From: Austropuccinia psidii
Lineage: Eukaryota > Basidiomycota > Pucciniomycetes > Pucciniales > Sphaerophragmiaceae
Direction: 5' to 3'
DNA: 64,000 nucleotides
Assembly (NCBI GenBank): GCA_023105745.1
Contig: JALGQZ010000004.1
Span: 41,554,437 to 41,618,436, forward strand
Positions within the stretch are counted from its first letter, which is position 1, and the number at the start of each line of letters is the position of its first letter. Positions 10,640-23,210 of this stretch are shown piece by piece. The position numbers were made by a program, and so were the translations under genes. The notes beneath the pieces were generated by a model. That model was not told the origin of the DNA. It ran no database searches and saw only the letters and a list, made by a program, of their open reading frames with translations.

Positions 10640-13370
10640 AGGTTAATAATCATTTTCTTGTACAGTAAATTCATTGTTTTCCTTGGTTTCCTTTGTTTTT
10701 TCAACTTCTATCTCATTAGTTCTTGTTTTCTTAGGACAGGTATTAGCCCAATGAGATGTACTTCCACATTGTTGACATTTCAAAGAAGCTCTGTCTTGTG
10801 GTTTATTTGGGCTTTCTCTATAAATTTGTTTCCACTAGTCTTATTTTCTATTGGGGGATTATACCAATTTCTACCAATTTTTTTTCTGGTAGTGATTTCT
10901 TCCATGGAATTTATATAATCTTCTGTACTGAAGAGCTCAATACATGTGTTTCTATATAATTCTATAGGTATCCACCACATTTTATTAATATACTTTTATG
11001 TACCATTGTTTCAGAAATACCATGATGGAGGGAAGTTAATCTGTCCTTCTGCTTAAGAAAACAGGACATGGGATTGTCCCTCTCAAAATTAAACAACAGA
11101 TTCTTCTAAAGGGTTTTCCATTATAAATCTTCAAGAGTCATTATCCCATTTGGTAATATTTTGTTCTGTCTAACAAGGCCAGGAGCTCTTACCTTGGTCT
11201 TTCCTCATTTTATAATACTTTTTTGCTTGATTTGGTAAATAATGAGTGTAATATGGCACTTATGTATTCATATGGTATGTCATATTATTCTTTAAGCATA
11301 TCAATTGTTTTAATAAAGTTCATATGATTATATTCTCCTTCACCCCTGAAGGCAGGCCATTCCTCTAATCTTGAAATGTATTCAAAATTCAAGGCAGTTT
11401 CCATATTTGAATTAATTGAAATTTTATGATGATATAAATAATTACCATTCAATTTCAACAGACGTCTGGCTATAATTGGTCTAGAACGTCTTGGTAACTA
11501 ATTTCTTGATGTGATATTGTTAATACTTGATTTAATATTTGTTTCAATTAAAGTCTTGCTTTATAAATTTTTTCCAAGTCTTCTTGGAAAAGAGTTGAAT
11601 TGTGACCAGTTTAATTTTCCAATTTTTGAGCTTGTGTTATTAATTCTTTAAATGTTTTAGTAATAAAAAAGAGAACTTGCATCTGGCTTATTGAGCAATG
11701 TAGCTTTGGATTCTATTCTCTCACAAATACATGTCAAAGACAAATTATTGTCTTTATTTAAATTTTCCAGACCCATAATGATATTTTGCAACTCTTTCAC
11801 TTGTAATATTTCTCTACCCAACTTGTGTTGGATATATGCAGAATTTTTAAAACTTCTTGAAACCTCTTTATGACAAGCTTCAAAGTAAGCTACAAGCTTT
11901 TCAAAATCTGTTTATTTCAAAAAAATTGATTCATTCTTTCTGCCTACTTGTTTTGGAATTCAATCAAAGTCCTTACCACAATGGACACATTGTCCATTTC
12001 TGTCCTTTCTTTCTTTGGAATTCTGTAATTCTTAGGGTAGGGTTTGTTCCATTTTGACTTTCTGTAATAGGGGCTCTTCTAAGTGAAGAGGGCCTGGCAC
12101 TCAGCAAGCTGTGACTCACTTATGTAGATCTCCAGTGGGATAAGATGAAGAGTACACTCAAGAATTTAATAAGAATGAGATTTAGAATAAAATAAATATA
12201 AGAAAAGCAGAAACAAGAAAAAATAGTAGTAAAGAATAAATGAGCCACCCACAAACAATTCCAAGTCCACTGTTTCAACCTGTCAGAAAGAAAGAGAGGG
12301 TTTAATAAGAATATGGAGACCACAACTCTACTGAGAAGGTGAGGAAACAAAAAGAAAAACTTAATAACAATAATCAAGAATAATATTATTCATTAAATGA
12401 TAAATCAAATATATTAATTAACTGGGGAAAAGTCCCCAGAGGGAGGAAGAGGGGCTGTCATATGTGAGAATCCACTAGCCCTCTTCCAAAGAGTAATTTC
12501 CCTGAGAAGAATCTTGATTTGAATTTATTTTTATAACACATCCCCTTTATGGATTTACAGGGTCTGTATAAGAGGTGTGGTGAAGCTGGGAAATCATACA
12601 GTTCAGTCTTATTAATCCAGCATGTACAAATAATGTCAGGCTGTATTGTTTAATTGAAATGTATGAGTTTTTCAACAGAAGCCTTCTAAAACTGGATTCT
12701 CATAAACAGAAAGAATTTGCTTTTTTGGTGAGTTTGAGTGGGTATAAGATTGAAATTCCCTTACTCCTGGAGATTTCTGTGAGACTTTCCCTTTCTCTTG
12801 GCCTTTTGCCTTCTCTTATTTTTGTTCTTTGGGTATTTCTTGTCTTTTTTTGGTTCTTGTGGAAGCTTGGGGAGCTTCCAAAGGTGTTTTTTCCTTCTTT
12901 TGAGCCAACTCCTTAATCTGATCCTTCAATAACATGCTTTGGTTTTTCAACAAAGATTTTATCTTTTGGACTTTCCCTTTGAAATATATTAGAGTCCATC
13001 CTTTCAGAAGCTCCTGTTTTGTTTCTGGTCCAAAGAGCTTCTCAAATTGAATATATGAGCTCATTTTTGCTATCTACAATCTTTGAAGAGGTTCCCAACC
13101 CTGCATATTTTCCTCCATATAACAATTCTTTTACTGAGACTAGTATATCTCTACTGCTTCTTCCTGGAAGTAGCTCATCCCTTACAACAGGAATAGCAGT
13201 TATTTCAGCTCTAGGACTCTCAAAAAGACTTTCAAAGGTTCTCGCTAACCTTTGGAAACTGTTAAAAGCTCTGGAATCCTATTTGTGCCTCTCCTCTGGT
13301 ATGGCATTCTTGTCTTTTCAGTTTATGACTCAAATTTCTTTGTCCAGATCCATTTGATTGGATGTATTAA
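10640..13370 (-). pseudogene. gag region of gypsy-1, split by an inserted LTR-like unit
   Basis: Minus-strand fragments in order: around 13300-12820, FESLFESPRAEITAIPVVRD, KELLYGGKYAGLGTSSKIVD, SSYIQFEKLFGPETKQELLK and a KEKTPLEAPQ tail (N-terminal region). 12062-11690 is a helical region (FEKLVAYFEACHKEV). 11420-11200 has EEWPAFRGEGEYNHMNFIKT and LHSLFTKSSKK (capsid core). 10980-10780 has STEDYINSMEEITTRKKIG. Around 10790-10725 the intact zinc knuckle CQQCGSTSHWANTC (CX2CX4HX4C) would bind RNA. A ~475-bp unit at 12063-12540 splits the gene, and there are also many stops. Confidence 0.75.
12063..12540. mobile_element. LTR-like unit (~475 bp), probable solo LTR nested in gypsy-1 gag
   Basis: It starts TGTAATAGGGGC and ends ATAACACA. 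It aligns with 43215-43677 in gypsy-2. Shared landmarks are CACTGTTTCAACCTG, CAGAAAGAA and AATATATTAATTA followed by the hairpin CTGGGGAAAAGTCCCCAG. The TGT...ACA ends and nearly equal sizes fit a short LTR. I see no convincing 5-bp duplication at either copy. It interrupts gag between the N-terminal and capsid fragments here. Confidence 0.5.
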
Positions 13371-14083
13371 TTGCTTCCACTTCTGGTAGGAGTCAGTTCA
13401 AATCAATTTAAAGAAACATTTACTAATAAATGGTGAAAATTTAACTGCTGGACCTTTAAAGGGTTCTTTTGTAAGTAAACCTCTTAGCCTTTGGCCGGTT
13501 TTAATTGAAAAACTTGACTCTGAAATGATAGATTCAGAAGACCTTTCTCTGAAAGATGATACTATAATCAATATATAAGTTATTTTATTAAAAATAAATC
13601 ATAATAATAAATTAATTGCACAGCTTATTTAATAAACTTTCTATGAAGTAATTTATGGCAAATTAAGTCAAAAATGAAGAAGATTCTCTGAAGAGTAAAG
13701 AGAATTCAAGTGAATATTTGTTAACTTTCATTTCTCTTGAAAAATATGAATTATTCAAATAATAAGTTTATTTATCAAAGCTGTATTATTATTCACTTTA
13801 TACTCTCATAACTCAAATAATAAGCTTTAAGTCTATGATGTGAAAATCCTACTAGCTAGACAATGGGTATTTATTCCAAATCACTCAAGGGTATATTGTT
13901 TCAAGCAATATTATTAAGAAAAATAACTTTATTGATATTATAAATATTATCTATAAGGGATAAGTCCCAAAAAAGCCAAATATGAGTAAAAATGCAAAAT
14001 TTGACGTCTAAATGAAGTAAAATGAAGTCTAGAATATTATTTATGTCCAAAGAATTGGTTGAAATAATGGCCAAGCCCCCAAA

Positions 14084-16214
14084 GGTAAGGTCTTTCTATG
14101 AAATGCTTGATAATATCAATAAAAATCAAGATGACTATGAGTTTCCTCAGTAGAAAATATAGTAAAATTAAATACTATAGCCACAAATTGATATATTTAT
14201 TAAGAAAAATATAAAGAAAAATAAGAATCAATTATTATTGAATAACTTAATTATAAAATAGTCCTTTGATAAGTATAATAAATTATGATTATTCTATCAT
14301 TATTATATTCACTCAAAGCTATAATAATAAGTGATATAAAAGATTTTAATGCAAAAGCTATCTGTAGAAGATAATAATATTAACCACTTATAAATAATAG
14401 GAATATTAAATAAGAAACAAATTATCACACACACACTGTGCAGAGATAACTATTATTGAGAAATTTTCTAAAAAAGCTAATACTAGATAAAAAAATATAG
14501 AATATTCAAAGAAAACCTTACTTATGATATTTATTTGATAGAATAATTCAAACAACAAAAGCTATAGTATCAAAAATTCTGATAAGTAAAAGACATTCCA
14601 AAGATAAATATTCTAAAGGAATAAACCAACTTTTTATGATAAAATAAGATTTTAAGAGCTTATAGAGTAATTTTTGGATTTTAAAAGATGTTTAAAGAAA
14701 AAATTTTGGATAACAAAATGAATTATGTGTTATTAAAACAATCTAATCTGAATTATATTACTGTAATTATTTATTTTCAATTATAAATAATTAAATAAAT
14801 TAAGAATTACTTTAATAATAATATTTTATATATAATATAACTTTACCTGTTTAAATTTCTAATTTTATTGATTGAATGATGATGACAATGATAGACAAGA
14901 ACAGACATTTAAAGGTTTCTTTTATTCCTTCAGAGAAGCTCTTATGATCAATGATGGCTATAGAAGGAGTGCTCAGATAAAGACTGGAAAAGCATGCTTC
15001 AAAACAAGCTTCTTAACTTAAGCTAACTCATTCTACATTTCAATTTAAGGTTACAAGTGTTATTCTTAACTCCAATTAGCTTTCATCCTCATTTAAGTTT
15101 CAATATGAAATCAATTTATTCATGGTAAAGTTCATAATATCAAAATGTAAATTCAAACTTCCAATAAAAAATCTTTTAAATGATATTTTGAACTAGTTTT
15201 CTTTAATAATAGTTGAAGCTGTATTTTCAAGGCTAAATAAGAAATAATCTTACTGATTAAAGATATTAAAAATTTAATTCATACACATATAAAATTGAAT
15301 TGGAAGCTGTGTAAAATTCCAAGTAAATCCATTGAGAATTGAATTTTTCATGAATTTTTGAAGTTATTTCTCTTCCTTGTAGAAGTAGAAATACACACTA
15401 AACCTTATCTTTTGATAACGTGCAATTTCTCTTTAATTTAATCTCAAGCTTATTTAAACCTTATTGAGCCTTGACAGTTCCTGAAACCTTAATTACAAAC
15501 CTGTATGTGGGGATTTACCCTTTGGCAGATTGTAATTCCTTTTCAAAGGGGGACATACCAGTTTAAACTTTAATTATCAATTAAAGTTTAATATTAAAGC
15601 TTAAATAAGGTTTAAAATCCTTAAATACAGGAGGACAACCTTTTCTTAGTTATTTCAGATACCAAAAGTTGGGTACCCTAGCTCTTTTTGACTTTCTCCT
15701 TCATCCCACCTTTCTGTGTGAATTTTTCACTTTTATTTATTCAAAGCCACACAATGGCTTTAAACCAATTTAAATTGAGCTCATGCAGGATTTACAGCCT
15801 GTATGTGAAATCCTTTTCCAATTCAGTAAGTATACATAACACTTCATTTTTAACCTAATTTTTGTAAGTTTGCATAAACCTTATTCAGCTTTAAAAGTAA
15901 GCTTAAAATTGAAAAAATTCAATGAAAATTGTAAAAATTTGTACTTTTACTGTGAGATTCCTAAGCCTTTCAATAACACAAGAAATAACTATTTTTGGGT
16001 ATAACACCCTATGGGTCTACCCTAGGTTATTATTGGTGTAGAATACAAAAATGAAGTAATATTTATAGCTTTATTTGAAGAAAATAAAGTTATACTTCCT
16101 TTTTGTTATTTTTTGCTTTATATTTATTTGATAAGTCTGTTTATAAATAAATAAAATGTATAAAGCTTCATTTGTGGCCTTCTGGGTATGTCATACATAC
16201 CTCACTGGCTCACA
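14084..16214 (-). repeat. Right (5') LTR of gypsy-1
   Basis: Homologous to 4764-6933 along its whole length. It starts GGTAAGG (T lost from TGTAAGG) and ends GGCTCACA. It would contain the promoter of the minus-strand transcript. The two LTRs differ at many positions by eye, so the insertion is old. Confidence 0.85.
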
Positions 16215-16219
16215 TTGTG

Positions 16220-17425
16220 TGCTTATACTATTTGATGCTTCAAATTTGAAAATGATTGTTCATTTTGTGGAAGTAATAGCAATTTCAATATAGCTGAAAT
16301 TTTCCCATCTAAAGTTATTTTATTGTTTTTAGGATCAATATGTGATTTAATTATTAGTGCTTTTTCTTCTCCAAACGAAACTAGGTTAAACTCAATGATT
16401 TTTTAAATGATTAATTTTTGAATTATTATAATAGAAGTACACCATTTTGACTCAATAATTTTTTTTACCTTAATTTGTATTACTATCAAGACTGTAATCT
16501 TCTGTAATCTTTTGGTAATGGAACTACCCTTCAAAGGAATGCATATTACCTTAAAATCAGTATTTCTTATATATAAAATATATTCAGGTTTCTCAGTAAT
16601 TTCACTTTTTTTAAATAGGAAATAATTTAACTTTATAATTTATTTATAGTTGAGTCATTTCCAAAGAGATCATATATTTATGAATAGCTAGGGTAAATAG
16701 CTTCAGTAATTACAATTTTCTTATTTATCCCTTATCAAAATATTCATACTTAAGACAAGACACTTATGAGCTATCAGAACTATTAGAAGCTTTAATTTTT
16801 CCATTTATCACAAATATTTGTTTCTGTGATTATCAATCAAAATTTCTTTTGAATTGATTAAAAATATATTTGAATTAAGCTTTTTTGGAAAATTTAGGGT
16901 TTCACAATCTTCTTTCCAGAATATCCAAAAAATCCTGCAAATTATTTTTTTATCAAATTCAAATTATGATTCTTGTAAATTCATTTTTTTAAAAACTTTT
17001 TGAATAATAAATACTTTATTTCTGTTATATGGAAGATGAGTAATTTGGGTACATCCTTTCATATTTTAAATATAATTAGAAAAGAAGCTTAATTATAAAT
17101 ATGGGTATTTGTGGTAAGTAGGAATTTTCTCTATTTGATTTTTAAGAAAAAATAGAAAGTAAGCTTAGATACTCAAAGAATAACAAATTCCCTTTCAAAA
17201 ATACCCAATTTCTATTTTCTTTGCAAATAAATTTTGTTCAAATCTAAATCATTAATTTTTCTTTGATTCAAAATATATTAGTTTCTGAATATTACTTTTG
17301 TGAAAAAATACCCTAAAGAAATAAGTAATTAATTATCAATTTTAAATGGTAATAATAGCTAAATTTTGATACTAGTTCAGAAAAAAAAATGGGTCTTTGT
17401 ATATTGAAAGCTTAAGGATAACACT
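16220..17425. other. AT-rich sequence, nothing recognised
   Basis: Lies between gypsy-1 and the next solo LTR. No long ORF, tandem array or element end was recognised. Confidence 0.5.
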
Positions 17426-17430
17426 GGAAG

Positions 17431-18866
17431 TGTCAGCCTGTGACTCAAAACCAGAGCACAAGCATGACAGCCAAATACCATAAATCAATGGTATAGCCAA
17501 GATACCACCAAAACATGGAGATGAGCCAAATCAGCTCAAAAGGTATCAAAAAGAAGAGGAAGCTCACTCCTTTCCAAATATACAGGTCCAATCACCATAG
17601 GACAAAGAATAACAAAGTTATTCCTGCTCAAAGATGTTGCTGAGCATAAACCTTAATTTTCACCTTGCATCTTAAATACAGAGTAAGAGACTTAACCCCA
17701 TCAAATGGGTAATTAAAATGAAGCTCTAAGTCAGGGATATCCAATGGTACCATCCAAACTGAGCTAGCACCAGTATTACAGAAGTTATGGCCAAATTCAT
17801 GCCAAATAAGGGTGAATAAAATATTCACCTCTCATCTAACTTCTACAGTTTTAGTGTGAGATACCTAAAGTTGGGTATTTTTGAAAGAAAACAATAAGGG
17901 CTATTTGATGGTTCCATTCATTTCACCATACTTCATCCAGAACAAAAGCTATAAGGCAAACAAGCCCAATACAGCTTTTTGCCTAAAACATGCATATGTA
18001 CAAAAATCTTGTACATGGCATAACTTTGCCATATTTAATGATAACCATATCAAATGAGGTACCGTTGTGTATAAAACATAAAGAGCTACACACTGAACCA
18101 ACTTTGAGGTTGATATCTCAAAAACTGACAAATGTATGGCTGTTTTAAGGTCAAAATCCCGCATTTTTCCCAATACAGCCTTACCATGGGATAATATCCC
18201 ATAACCATGATTATGAGGTGTCAAACAGACAAAGAAGATTGTTTTTACCTCAATACCTCATAGTTCATTCAATACTGGGGTCCCATACAGGTTCGGTACA
18301 GCATTCTACGCGTCATACACATTAGAATCAGGCTGTGTGGTCCCCAGATGAAAATTTTCACCCTGCATTGGTGAAAACTGCCCAGATGTGGTTTCAAAAC
18401 CATATCTGAGCCCAATACAGGATATAAAGCACTTTTGGAAACCACAAGCTTTTCCTTGAGAGTGAAAAATCTTCACTTCCTCTATGCAAAAAGGTCTAGC
18501 AGCCTTTTCACCCCATTTCAGGATAAAAGGAGGCCTTTTCACTTCCAGAAAAGGAATCTTCATCCTGCTCTTGAATTCCTATGTAGTACAACTTTTAAAA
18601 ACAGTTATACTCTTGGAAAATAAACAGGTTATACTTGAAACTCAAGTATTGTAGCTCTTATTATAGTAATCCAACTGGTAAGACTGTACCCAGGGCTTTC
18701 AGCAGCACTCACCACCACTATAATATTATAGTAAAGCCCTTAATATCTTAATTTAAATCATTTATAATTACAAATCAACTCTTTTTAAACTATTTTCACT
18801 GTGTCACAGTCATAGTTAAAGTTGTAAATACTATTATACACCTTTTATCATAGACTCAGCCTGACA
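17431..18866. mobile_element. Solo LTR (1436 bp) with perfect target duplication
   Basis: It begins TGTCAG and ends CTGACA, a perfect 6-bp inverted pair. It is flanked on both sides by GGAAG (17426-17430 and 18867-18871), a perfect 5-bp target duplication. No coding sequence lies inside. It is visibly less AT-rich than its surroundings. GGATAAAAGG near 18521 and AATAAA near 18619 could be TATA and poly(A) signals on the plus strand. Solo LTRs arise by recombination between the two LTRs of an element. The superfamily cannot be decided without an internal region. The exact duplication suggests it is younger than gypsy-1. Confidence 0.8.
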
Positions 18867-18871
18867 GGAAG

Positions 18872-19995
18872 AATGAAAGGATTGAAATTTTATCTTACTT
18901 CTTTTTTATTGTTCAAAATTAAAACATAAAGAAAATCATTTAGTTCATTAATTAATTAAGAAAGCGAATCAAAAAAATGAACTGATTATATTTTGTTCTC
19001 AAATAAACAAAACTCAATGTAAAATAATGTTTTTAGTGGAACCAAAAATTAAACATTAAAAATTAAAATAAATTATAGTTTAATTTCAATATTTTAATCC
19101 TCTTCTTTCATGTTTTTTCCAATTTAAAGAATGAATAATGCAAATGAAATTATGAATTTTAATTTGATATTGAATATCTTACCTATTCATAGCATAATAA
19201 AATAAATATTCCTATTTTAAATCAAAATAAAAAAAACAGAAATCTCAATTTTTTTCATCTTCAATTCATTCACTTTATCATCTGTTCAGACTTTTTTCTC
19301 CTTACTTTTTAAATAAAAATGATAATTCATCAAGAAAGAATAATTTCAATCTAATTTTTATTTTATTTTTAATAAATTAGAAAAAACAAAGTTATTAACT
19401 TACTTTTTACTTCAAAAAATTAAATAATTTTTTGATTTTTTATGTCAAATTTTCAATTCAATTCCAATTTTTATAAAAACCTTTTTTTTAAGAAAAATAT
19501 TTGTTGAAAAGTTTTCTTATAAAAAAAGTTCATTTTGAAAGATATTTAACTCTAATACTTGGAATGAGTTTCTTGAGCAAAAACAAATATTTATATAGAA
19601 TATATTTCTTGTGACCTTATTTCTCAAAAAAGTGAAAAGAACATAAGGTCTCAATATTGATAGGAAAGCACTTACATTTTTTTATAAAACCTTAAGTTCT
19701 TTTACCATAAGCCTAAGAAAAATGGATGAAATGTCTATTTTTGAATTTTATTTATTTGATCCCAATTGAATATGATTGTTTTTTTGTTTAAAATTTCCAA
19801 TATAATACTTTTATGTCTTATTAATAAGTGAATTCTAAATTTTTTACTTTACTTTTTTGAAAATTCTATTTTAAAATTCAATTTTATCTTATTTTTTGAG
19901 TAAATTATATTTTTAAAAGCAATAATAATATCAATATTTTTCTTCTGGATCACAATAATATTGAGAATTAAATTTAGGATGCTTGTAAAATCACA
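18872..19995. other. AT-rich sequence, nothing recognised
   Basis: Low-complexity A/T runs between the solo LTR and MULE-2. No gene or repeat unit was identified. Confidence 0.5.
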
Positions 19996-20879
19996 TAAGC
20001 ATTTATTAAATACACATAAGTGAACCAATTTTTTGAAAAAAAAAAATTAGGCTTAGTTTTGAGAAATTTCTACATTTTTTTCATAATTCTTCCAACATGA
20101 GATTTAAAGATGCCCAATTTTTTTCAATTTTGTTTTCAAAATTTCCCCAAAGTGACCAATTTTTTGAAAAAATTCATTGAAAATCTTCCCAATTATGAAT
20201 TTTCATAATTTCTTTTTTAAAAATAGAGGTAAATTTGAGAATCAAAAACCAGAAGCCCACAATTCTGGGAATTCAATTGGGTGGTACAATTGAAGACCCA
20301 AAAAATTGTTTTTTTTTCCAATATTCTTTTTCATGTTTGTGATATGACTACTTTGAGGTACAAAAGTGCCATATTTTTGATAAAAAAAAGGTGAATGAGG
20401 TTCCATTTAAGCAATGCATAAAACTGAGGAGGGGAATGATTTGAATAAATTTTATTTACAAAAAAAAAGAAATCTGAATCAATTTCTAAAATAGTTGGTT
20501 TTTTCTGAGAGGGGGAGGAATATTGGAAAAGTATAACATTCTTTTATTCTTAAATTTATCTTCCCACCCCAGGGCTTGTGGTTGGGAATGAAATTCACAA
20601 TTCACAGTAATGTGGGGACAGGGTAAATGTTATAAATCATTATAGAAAATGGAACAAAATGAGAACAGCTATCCAAAAAACAGTTTAAAATGTGTTGATT
20701 GTCATTTGGAGGACATAAGTAAGGGGGAAAAGATAAATATTTTACCTTAAAATGAAATAAAACTAGTATTTGATACTTATCTTGAAGTTAATCCCCAATA
20801 TCAGGCATGGACATCAACTTTCTCTTTATAGCCTAGCCAACATCTTCATACCACTAAATTCTTTCCAAAAAAGAGGATA

Positions 20880-21170
20880 CTGAGGGTACCAAAATATTCA
20901 TGGCTTCATGAAGGTTTTGCTTTTTTGAATTTCTACATCCCAGTCACCCCTGCAATTGGCCAATTGATCTTGTGTCTTGTAAATGTAATGGAAAACTGTT
21001 ATATAGCCACAATTTCCATAACCCTGGACATTGATGGGCTTGAAGGTGTATTTCAAAATGAATTTTGGCAAGTATTCTGAGCCAGGTATCTCATAAAAAT
21101 GGATCAAAAAATTAATAAATATTAAAGTAAACAAAATAATTTCTACATCGTGATGAATCAACAGCTCACA
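20880..21170 (-). pseudogene. OTU-like domain remnant of MULE-2
   Basis: The open frame 21161-20898 includes PGSEYLPKFILKYTFKPINV, QGYGNCGYITVFHYIYKTQD and QLANCRGDWDVEIQK. It parallels MULE-1 at 128-290. The nucleophile cysteine is kept (GYGNCGY), but the preceding aspartate is a tyrosine. Downstream, near 20850, ML.RL and other blocks recur in another frame. It sits C-terminal of the transposase blocks, so the ancestral protein was probably one transposase-OTU polypeptide; this fusion is inferred from order and strand. Confidence 0.65.
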
Positions 21171-22499
21171 AAGAGCTTGGATAACTCATTAATTTTGTGG
21201 TAATCTCTTTGGAAATACTCACAGTCTAATTCAATTGAATGATAAATCTTCAAAATTGTTTTAGTATTGTGGTACTGTTTTTGTGAGGTTCTTCTACTCT
21301 TTGCTGATATTCTGAAGCTTCCTAAAGTGACACTTGAGTTGACATATTCATTCACTTCAGTTTCTGAGGGAATTAAATGTGATTAAGTGATGGATTTGAA
21401 TAGTGAGGCCTCAGAATATCCAGAATCTTCAGATGAATCCAATTCTATACTTTGAGGGGGGAATTTAAGTTTATCTTGAATTTGTTGTGCTGGTCACTTA
21501 TGATGGAAGTCCTCCTCTTCTCTTTGATTTACTTTTTGATTATTGCAAAACTTGAGGGATTCCTTTTATTTTCATTTCTATTTCTATTGTTTGCTCCTTG
21601 GGTTCTTCCATGTATAATTTTGCCTTAAATTGGGTCCTAATAATATCCCTTATCCTCTTGACTCTTGGTAATTGGATTAAAAGGTACTTTTCCAGTCAAA
21701 ACATCTTTTAAATGCTGAATAATTGGGGTGATTTCTGCCATTTGTTTTTGAAAAAGGTTCTCCCAAATATCTTCAAATATTCTTTTGACTTCTTTCTTTC
21801 TTTATTTCTCAACAATCTGATCATCCCCTTTATAGAAATTCCTAGAATTATATCACAAAAAAATTAGTTGATTTGAAAAAAAGAGCTCAGAAATTGAAGA
21901 AAAATCCTCACATTTAAATTCAAATTCCACTGAGGATGGAAGTCTAATACCTTGATCCTTTGGCCCTTGGGAAATTCCTGTTGGGTCTTGTACTTTCAAG
22001 GTAAGCCTTGATTATTTCTTTATATGTTGGTACAATTTTTATTGGGGGTAAATTTTGTTTTAAAATTTTCAAAGGCCATCTGAAGTTAATAATAAATCAC
22101 CTTTCCATTGAGAGCACATATATTAGGAGGAAAATTGTTTATATTGAAACTCATTTCTTTGAATATTTTGTTGATGATTTTAATTATTTGTTTCTTGAAA
22201 GCCATGTTAAGGGCCTTAATAGCTTCCAGGAGAATACCAGTATACCTTTAGAGCCAAAATTTAATCATGGGATGGGAACAATAAGCTCTTGAGGTATAGC
22301 TCACATCCAGGTGGAAATGGTAATTGGTTCATGCTGGAATATAATACTCCTCTAGAGGAAGACATGCTTTTCCAAATATTACAACACTTAAGTATTTTTG
22401 AATTTTTTTTAAAGCTTCTTCTAGTTATATTTGAAGGAATTTTCAGTTTATGAATACATAACCTGAGAAATGAATTGCAAATAAATCAATAAACACAAT

Positions 22500-23210
22500 A
22501 GTTTCAATGAAATTTAATATTGAAAGTGAGCTACTTGATTCCAAAGGCTCACAAAATTTTCAAAATGAGTCCCATGACCAATTTTCTTCATGCAATAGGC
22601 CAATAAGTCCTTATTTATGTATCAAATGCATAACATGACTTTTGAGTCTGGCAAGAGCTTCTGAAGAGAAGTTTTCAAGGTCAAATACCTGTAAATTACA
22701 ATAATTGGAGGGGGAACAATATTGGTATTTTTGAAAACTTTTCCTATTTATTTATTGGATTCCCAAGTATATGAGGGTTCCGATTGATCCCTTTTCAAAA
22801 AGAAATCCCATAAAAGGTCTTATTTGTTGAGCTTAATCCAACAATATTAAAAGGCACATTTTGTACTTATTGGTTTTATGAGTACATTTCATGAGAATTA
22901 CATGAGGAATTCCATGAAGGAGTTTTATGGAAAGGGGTTAAGTGAAAAATAATTATTTAATTTGTACCTTGGTATAACTTTTAGGATAACACACAAACCT
23001 TTCTTTTTTGAGGGTGTCAATAAGCTCATCAATCAGCCTTCTGTGCTTCAGTTTGTCTCTATTTACTTTCTTGACTTGGTTGTGAAAAACTTGAAGTATT
23101 ACAGACCTTTCAGGATCCCTCTGGCTGGAGAATCAGTCCTTAATTTCTCTTGGCATGCACAGTTATTCAGAAATCTGGGAAATTTGGGATGCGTCTTTCT
23201 CATTTAACGT
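22500..23210 (-). pseudogene. MULE transposase domain remnant
   Basis: From about 23100 downwards the minus strand reads VFHNQVKKVNRDKLKHRRLI, ELIDTLKKERFVCYP, LFFT, a stop, PLSIKLLHGIPHVILMKCTH and KTNKYKMCLL. This is the 'LmDcTYKTN.y.MPLL' motif opening the MULE catalytic domain, with aspartate changed to Lys. About 130 bp on come PPPIIVIYRYLTLKTSLQKL, LPDSKVMLCI, a stop in the usual tryptophan place, then YINKDLLAYCMKK and FENFVSLWNQVAHF, matching the 'vtDre.al..a....fP.s..llC.WHi.kN' block. In the family this is a DDE-type transposase. Numerous stops and loss of catalytic aspartates make it dead. Confidence 0.75.

Larger units (their letters stand above)
4764..16214 (-). mobile_element. 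Ty3/gypsy chromovirus, complete but decayed (gypsy-1)
   Basis: An 11.45-kb element with two similar ~2.1-kb LTRs flanks, in minus-strand order, gag with a zinc knuckle, aspartic protease, reverse transcriptase, RNase H, integrase and a chromodomain-like tail. This is the Ty3/gypsy order. The flanking bases are TTCTG (4759-4763) and TTGTG (16215-16219), a 4-of-5 match that fits a worn 5-bp target duplication. Beside the 3' LTR, the minus strand reads GGTGGTAGAAA, a plausible polypurine tract. Beside the 5' LTR, at 14083 downwards, it reads TTTGGGGGCTTGGCC, a plausible primer-binding site, though I cannot name the tRNA. Every coding block has stops or frameshifts. Confidence 0.85.
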
